A stretch of DNA of 10,195 bases from Gammaproteobacteria bacterium. GTDB taxonomy: Bacteria; Pseudomonadota; Gammaproteobacteria; PS1; Pseudothioglobaceae. The position numbers were made by a program, and so were the translations under genes. The first letter of the stretch is position 1. The number at the start of each line of letters is the position of its first letter. The notes beneath the pieces were generated by a model. That model had not been told where the DNA came from. It was given only the letters and a program-made list of their open reading frames with translations, and did not search any database. Shown here in pieces: positions 6,736-10,195 of this stretch. The DNA is taken from NCBI GenBank assembly GCA_003489145.1, contig DNJI01000104.1, positions 1 through 10,195 on the forward strand, read 5' to 3'.

Positions 6736-7433
6736 ACCTTGGTTTGAACAGATAATTTGTCCATGGCTTGTTGGTAGAATTTTACACCACGCTCAATCTT
6801 TTCACGATCTCTAGATACACGCCAACGATTGGTATCACGTAGTGAATACACACAACCACAATACTCTTGCTGATAGAATTCTTCACGTTTAGACAATTCC
6901 AACATGCGCGATGAGCCACCCTGCTTGCGCCAGTTAAAATCCCAATAACTAATGTCATTAAATGGCTCAGCGGCGCGCGCACCACAACCATTGATTTGAC
7001 TCATATCTTTCCAGCGTGAAATACCCAACGTTGATGAAATAAGATCAAAATCGTGATCTTGCGCATATTGTGCGGTCACTTCAAAACGCATATCAAAACA
7101 CGTGGTACAACGCTCACCACGCTCAGGCTCATTTTCTTGACCTTTGGTACGATCAAACCAGTTGTCTTTGTCATAATCTGCATCAATAAATGGCATGCCA
7201 AGTTTTTGCGCAAAACGAATATTTTCCTCTTTGCGTAATTCGTATTCTTCAGTGGGGTGAATGTTAGGATTGTAAAAGAATATTGTTGTATCAATTTTTG
7301 AGATTGCCAATGCTTCCATAATTTCACCAGCACAAGGGGCGCAGCATGAATGCATAAGTAATCTTTTTTCGCCATTAGGGGTAACAAGCTTGGGGCGATC
7401 ATAGCCTTTTAAGCTGTAGTCTACTTTAGACAT
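6732..7433 (-). CDS. queH: Epoxyqueuosine reductase QueH
   Basis: QueH (formerly DUF208) reduces epoxyqueuosine to queuosine in the wobble base of GUN tRNAs. It is an iron-sulfur enzyme, not related to the cobalamin enzyme QueG. The 233 residues show its cysteine signature: HSCCAPC (Cys30, Cys31, Cys34), GERCTTC (Cys109, Cys112), Cys150, and YCGC (Cys192, Cys194). FYNPNIHPTEEYELR and TLGISRWKD are also typical of the family. The ATG at 7433 lies inside the preceding gene, overlapping its last 13 bases with only a weak purine-rich site, which suggests translational coupling. It is the last gene of the leuA unit. The 3' end overlaps argF by four bases tail to tail. Confidence 0.95.
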   Translation of the reverse strand: MSKVDYSLKGYDRPKLVTPNGEKRLLMHSCCAPCAGEIMEALAISKIDTTIFFYNPNIHPTEEYELRKEENIRFAQKLGMPFIDADYDKDNWFDRTKGQENEPERGERCTTCFDMRFEVTAQYAQDHDFDLISSTLGISRWKDMSQINGCGARAAEPFNDISYWDFNWRKQGGSSRMLELSKREEFYQQEYCGCVYSLRDTNRWRVSRDREKIERGVKFYQQAMDKLSVQTKV

Positions 7434-7840
7434 GCTTTTATCTTTTTTAAAACTTCCCAGGTTTCACGCTTGAGTTTTTCATTCACTAAGACTTCACTTG
7501 GATGGTGTGCAATAAAATGCTGCTCAGAAGATGACTTTAGGTCTTTACTCATTAGTAACACTGTTTTAGCATTATATTGACCAAGTGTCCGGCTTAAATC
7601 ATCGGCGTTAATACTGACAAAAATTACATCCTGTTGATGTAAACCAATGGCACCCAACATTTTTAATAAAAAATCTTGATACTTTCCAGCTTGACAAAAT
7701 GAGCGCGAATTTTGAGTTTCAATGACCAAACACAGTGTGCTGGTTTTTTTCGCATCAAGATCTTCAAGTTTATCTTCGGCATACAAAAACCCGGGTACAC
7801 CTAAAGCCTCTAAATAGCGTGATCTTAGTGCTTCACTCAT
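7421..7840 (-). CDS. Degenerate UDG-fold protein, possibly DNA polymerase III psi (HolD)-like
   Basis: The protein has 139 residues and is not firmly recognised. Two stretches resemble family-4/5 uracil-DNA glycosylases: AGKYQDFLLKMLGAIGLHQQDVIFVSI at about 51-77 (compare the UDG segment from GRAGQLL to IGL..EDVY) and HHPSEVLVNEKLKRETWEVL at 112-131 (compare the C-terminal HP-x4-L-x4-LKR-x2-W). The catalytic GE-P-G motif and the KCRPP loop are absent, and only about 60% of a full UDG remains, so glycosylase activity is unlikely. The N-terminal RSRYLEALGVPGFL resembles the YL--MGI--W start of HolD psi subunits, which share a UDG-like fold. A structural clamp-loader role is therefore plausible but inferred. 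Its ATG overlaps the leuA TGA (ATGA), and its end overlaps queH by 13 bases. Confidence 0.8.
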   Translation of the reverse strand: MSEALRSRYLEALGVPGFLYAEDKLEDLDAKKTSTLCLVIETQNSRSFCQAGKYQDFLLKMLGAIGLHQQDVIFVSINADDLSRTLGQYNAKTVLLMSKDLKSSSEQHFIAHHPSEVLVNEKLKRETWEVLKKIKACLK

Positions 7841-9369
7841 ATCTGAGGATGCGCCCTATCAGTAGCTGCCATAATTTTATTCAAACCATGAATATACGCT
7901 TTAGCACTGGCGGTAATAATATCTGTATCAGCACCTTGGCCATTAATAATGCGCCCATTATGCTCCAGACGTACGTTAACTTCACCCAACGCATCCGTGC
8001 CTTGGGTTACATTAGAGACTGAATATAATTGCAAATTTATCTCAAAATCCACCAATGAACTAATGGCGCTAAACGTAGCATCCACTGCACCTGAGGTTTT
8101 TGCAGTAGCGGTTTGTTCCTTGTCATCAACAGACAGAACAACCGTTGCGGTATTTTCTTCACCGGTTTCAGTGCAAACTTTTAAAGACACCAGTTTGATT
8201 GATTCACTCGCTTCAGTTTGTGTTTCTGATACCAAAGCTTGCAGATCTTCATCAAAAATTTCGTGTTTTTTATCAGCCAATTCTTTAAACCGTCTGAAAG
8301 CATCATTGAGGCTTTCTTCAGAGTCAAATTCTACGCCGAGCTCAGTTAGCCTCACCTTAAAGGCATTACGGCCTGAGTGCTTACCCATCACTAATTTATT
8401 AGTATTCCAACCAACATCCTCTGCGCGCATAATTTCATAAGTCTCACGGTGTTTTAAAACGCCATCTTGATGAATGCCTGCTTCATGAGCAAAGGCATTT
8501 GCACCAACAATAGCCTTATTGGGTTGTACGATAAAACCAGTCACACTAGAAACCAGACGTGACGCCGCCAAAATATGCGTAGTATCAATATTGGTATCGC
8601 AGTCAAACACATCTTGTCGTGTTCTCACCGCCATTACTAACTCTTCTAATGAAGTATTACCAGCGCGCTCACCCAAACCATTAATCGTACACTCGACTTG
8701 TCTAGCGCCATTCAGCACAGCAGACAAGGAGTTAGCAACAGCAAGCCCCAAGTCATTATGACAATGTGCTGAAAAGATTGCTTTATCTGAATTTGGAACT
8801 CGTTCAATCAGTGATTTTATCGTAGCACCAAACTGGTGCGGTATGTTGTAACCCACGGTATCAGGAATATTGATCGTGGTTGCACCAGCAGCAATCGTCG
8901 CCTCGATAATACGACAAAGAAAGTCCTCATCGGACCTACCCGCATCTTCAGGTGAAAATTCTACATTATCGGTATATTTTCTAGCGCGTTTAACAGCGCG
9001 AACTGCTTGTTCAACCACTTGATCTGGCGTCATATTTAGCTTCATTTTCATGTGAATATCACTGGTCGCAATAAACGTATGAATGCGAGCTGAATTAGCC
9101 CCTTTTAAAGCCTCACCTGCACGATCAATATCTTTATCTAGTGCTCTGGCAAGAGAGCAAACGGTTGAGTCTTGTACAGCATTAGCCACAGCTTGTACTG
9201 CTGCAAAATCACCCGGTGATGCAATGGCAAAACCTGCCTCAATTACATCGACGCGCATTTTTTCTAATACTTTGGCAATACGTACTTTTTCATCTTTGGT
9301 CATCGATGCGCCAGGTGATTGTTCACCATCACGAAGCGTTGTATCAAAAATAATTAGTTTGTCAGGCAT
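7837..9369 (-). CDS. leuA: 2-Isopropylmalate synthase
   Basis: LeuA condenses acetyl-CoA with 2-ketoisovalerate, the first committed step of leucine synthesis. The 510 residues fit the bacterial short LeuA (LeuA1) form. The TIM-barrel catalytic domain opens with DTTLRDGEQSPG at 9-20 (Arg13 and metal ligand Asp14). HCHNDLGLAVANS carries metal ligands His202 and His204, and GERAGNTSLEE carries Asn238. AHEAGIHQDGVLKH lies in the linker side. From about residue 370 comes the LeuA dimer/regulatory domain (KLVSLKVCTETGEENTATVV onward, NVRLEHNGR), so feedback inhibition by leucine is expected. AGGAGG lies 6 bases before the ATG at 9369. The TGA overlaps the next ATG. A predicted promoter and dyad are upstream. 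pssA precedes it, as in ilv-pssA-leuA clusters. Confidence 0.97.
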   Translation of the reverse strand: MPDKLIIFDTTLRDGEQSPGASMTKDEKVRIAKVLEKMRVDVIEAGFAIASPGDFAAVQAVANAVQDSTVCSLARALDKDIDRAGEALKGANSARIHTFIATSDIHMKMKLNMTPDQVVEQAVRAVKRARKYTDNVEFSPEDAGRSDEDFLCRIIEATIAAGATTINIPDTVGYNIPHQFGATIKSLIERVPNSDKAIFSAHCHNDLGLAVANSLSAVLNGARQVECTINGLGERAGNTSLEELVMAVRTRQDVFDCDTNIDTTHILAASRLVSSVTGFIVQPNKAIVGANAFAHEAGIHQDGVLKHRETYEIMRAEDVGWNTNKLVMGKHSGRNAFKVRLTELGVEFDSEESLNDAFRRFKELADKKHEIFDEDLQALVSETQTEASESIKLVSLKVCTETGEENTATVVLSVDDKEQTATAKTSGAVDATFSAISSLVDFEINLQLYSVSNVTQGTDALGEVNVRLEHNGRIINGQGADTDIITASAKAYIHGLNKIMAATDRAHPQI

Positions 9370-9375
9370 ATCAAG
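9370..9375 (-). other. leuA: Spacer with adjacent strong Shine-Dalgarno for leuA
   Basis: AGGAGG (minus strand, plus-strand cctcct at 9376-9381) stands 6 bases before the ATG. It is the best ribosome-binding site in the window and fixes the leuA start. The two downstream genes have none of comparable quality, in keeping with coupled translation. Confidence 0.85.
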
Positions 9376-9418
9376 CCTCCTATGTTTTTATGTTGTTATA
9401 TTCAGTTTTGAGGTGCGG

Positions 9419-9430
9419 GACTTTTCAGTC
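9419..9430 (-). other. Small GNRA-like hairpin in the leuA leader
   Basis: On the minus strand GACT-GAAA-AGTC forms a 4-pair stem with a GAAA loop, near the 5' end of the predicted leuA leader RNA. A 14-codon ORF (ATG at 9433-9431) begins in the same place but has a single Leu codon, so it does not look like a leucine attenuator peptide. The function is unclear and may be nil. Confidence 0.25.
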
Positions 9431-9444
9431 ATACGCGTAAGTAG

Positions 9445-9473
9445 ATTATGCCTTATGGCAATAATCGTAACAA
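9445..9473 (-). promoter_or_regulatory. Predicted leuA promoter with overlapping dyad
   Basis: On the minus strand, -35 TTGTTA (9473-9468) and -10 CATAAT (9450-9445) are separated by exactly 17 bases. Transcription would start near 9438 and give a leader of about 70 bases. A dyad with arms GATTATGCC and GGCAATAATC (9444-9466, 4-base centre, one extra base in one arm) fills the space between -35 and -10 and includes the -10. A repressor bound there would exclude RNA polymerase. No leucine-rich leader peptide or T-box is seen. Confidence 0.5.
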
Positions 9474-9525
9474 CAAAGACAAGAGAATGCTTTGCTTAAA
9501 TCGAAAGGTTGTAACTTGATAAGTC

Positions 9526-9539
9526 ATAATGCGCATTAT
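9526..9539. repeat. Perfect 14-base palindrome in the pssA-leuA gap
   Basis: ATAATGCGCATTAT is a perfect 7+7 palindrome 10 bases past the pssA stop. It has no loop and no T-run, so it is not a normal terminator. It may be a protein-binding site, or the pssA transcript may simply read into leuA. Its minus-strand copy contains a TATAAT overlap without a credible -35. Confidence 0.5.
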
Positions 9540-9548
9540 AAAGCAATA

Positions 9549-10195
9549 TTAAGCGTTTTTTGCTCGTTTTTTCATTTGACGCTTCTTCCTTACTTCAACC
9601 ATGGTCATGATTAAGCCTGATACAGCATAAGCCAAGAAAAACACAAATAAAATTGCACTGGGCCATAAGGTTGTCACAATAATGATTAATGTCGCAATTA
9701 ATAACAACTTGAAAGACGCCCTACCCTTTAGGTTGATTTCTTTAAAACTGTAATAACGAATATTACTCACCATTAGTACGCCAGCACCCACTAAGATAAC
9801 CCAACTTACCAATGTTAGGTACTGATCATACTCGGTTACACCAATGCTTTGCTTGGTCCAAACCATGCCTGCAACCAATGCTGCCGCTGCTGGCGAAGGC
9901 AAACCTTGAAAATAACGCTTATCTTCAACACCAATCTGAGTGTTAAATCGAGCCAAACGTAAAGCACCAGCAGCAGTATAAACAAATGCACCTAACCAGC
10001 CAATTTTACCCAAGTCAGAAAACTGCCAAAAATACACCAACAAGGCCGGTGCCACACAAAACGAAAGCATATCCGCCAATGAATCATACTGTTCACCAAA
10101 TGAGCTCTGAGTATTTGTTAGGCGCGCCACACGACCATCAAGCCCATCAAACAGCATAGCAACAAAAATAGCAATTGCGGCATCGGCGTACTGGC
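9549..10195 (-). CDS. pssA: CDP-alcohol phosphatidyltransferase, probably phosphatidylserine synthase (5' end cut off)
   Basis: This integral inner-membrane enzyme transfers a phosphatidyl group from CDP-diacylglycerol, most likely to serine, in the phosphatidylethanolamine pathway. The family motif DG-x2-AR-x8-G-x3-D-x3-D is complete: counting from the Met at 10157, Asp7, Gly8, Ala11, Arg12, Gly21, Asp25 and Asp29. At least four hydrophobic segments follow, including LVSWVILVGAGVLMV and LLLIATLIIIV, and the tail KKRQMKKRAKNA is basic. The Met at 10157 is not the start: the frame stays open to the window edge (QYADAAIAIFVA reads as the preceding helix), so the first few dozen residues are outside. 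Phosphatidylglycerophosphate synthase is the main alternative, but the position directly before leuA favours pssA. Confidence 0.88.
   Translation of the reverse strand, partial: QYADAAIAIFVAMLFDGLDGRVARLTNTQSSFGEQYDSLADMLSFCVAPALLVYFWQFSDLGKIGWLGAFVYTAAGALRLARFNTQIGVEDKRYFQGLPSPAAAALVAGMVWTKQSIGVTEYDQYLTLVSWVILVGAGVLMVSNIRYYSFKEINLKGRASFKLLLIATLIIIVTTLWPSAILFVFFLAYAVSGLIMTMVEVRKKRQMKKRAKNA

Noticed and set aside
6734..6748. AAACCTTGGTTT after the argF stop as a terminator.
   Set aside because: The stem is short, the loop too small and no T-run follows.
7949..8440. Long open frame of 163 codons on the strand opposite leuA, and similar shadows at 9083-9499, 2776-3144 and 7076-7402.
   Set aside because: Each lies antisense or out of frame within a firmly identified gene, and none has a ribosome-binding site or family-like sequence.
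9391..9433. 14-codon ORF before leuA as a leucine attenuator peptide.
   Set aside because: It has a single Leu codon, no good ribosome-binding site, and no terminator/antiterminator pair follows it.
9535..9540. TATAAT on the minus strand in the palindrome as a second leuA promoter.
   Set aside because: No -35-like hexamer is found 16-18 bases upstream. The better-spaced pair at 9445-9473 is preferred.
1..10195. Mobile elements, CRISPR arrays, tRNA or rRNA genes, defence or toxin-antitoxin modules.
   Set aside because: I saw no transposase, terminal repeats, regular direct repeats, cloverleaf sequence or toxin-antitoxin-like gene pair on either strand.

Overview
The window is about 10.2 kb of AT-rich, gene-dense chromosome, apparently from a free-living or symbiotic gammaproteobacterium. 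The protein texture (AlgC-type phosphomannomutase, short HPF, class I LeuA, pssA directly before leuA) suits that class. The AT bias and short intergenic gaps bring to mind marine sulfur oxidisers of the SUP05/Thioglobus kind, but no gene here proves that affiliation. There is no rRNA, tRNA, insertion sequence, CRISPR array or phage gene, and no gene-free stretch longer than 180 bases.

Layout, left to right. (1) 67-1440 (+) is the phosphomannomutase/phosphoglucomutase gene algC/manB. It converges on a minus-strand operon through a two-way hairpin terminator at 1540-1572. A possible 34-residue Cys/Lys-rich minus-strand ORF sits between algC and that terminator. (2) 4217 down to 1599 (-) reads hpf, then mgtE, then an RluA-family pseudouridine synthase: ribosome hibernation, Mg2+ transport and RNA modification. 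(3) 4218-4378 is a divergent promoter region. Rightward it drives a 67-residue orphan protein (4379-4582) with its own -10 box, strong Shine-Dalgarno and strong terminator. (4) argD and argF (4664-6735, +) follow as a two-gene arginine unit with almost no room for a separate promoter. (5) 9369 down to 6732 (-) reads leuA, then a small degenerate uracil-DNA-glycosylase-fold protein (possibly a HolD-like psi subunit), then queH. The three overlap end to start and meet argF tail to tail with a 4-base overlap. (6) 10195-9549 (-) is the C-terminal part of a CDP-alcohol phosphatidyltransferase, most likely phosphatidylserine synthase pssA. Its start lies beyond the right edge.

The genes are mostly housekeeping: sugar-phosphate supply for surface polysaccharide, arginine synthesis (ArgD to N-acetylornithine, ArgF to citrulline), the first committed step of leucine synthesis, tRNA queuosine, ribosome hibernation, Mg2+ uptake and phospholipid synthesis. 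pssA followed by leuA matches the ilv-pssA-leuA order known in other proteobacteria, so ilvC is expected just beyond the right edge.

I see no new multi-gene system. The items most worth a second look are the 67-residue orphan upstream of argDF, the degenerate UDG/HolD-like protein, the SEC-C-like micro-ORF after algC, the RluA homologue that reads as Campylobacterota-like, and a dyad placed inside the predicted leuA promoter.
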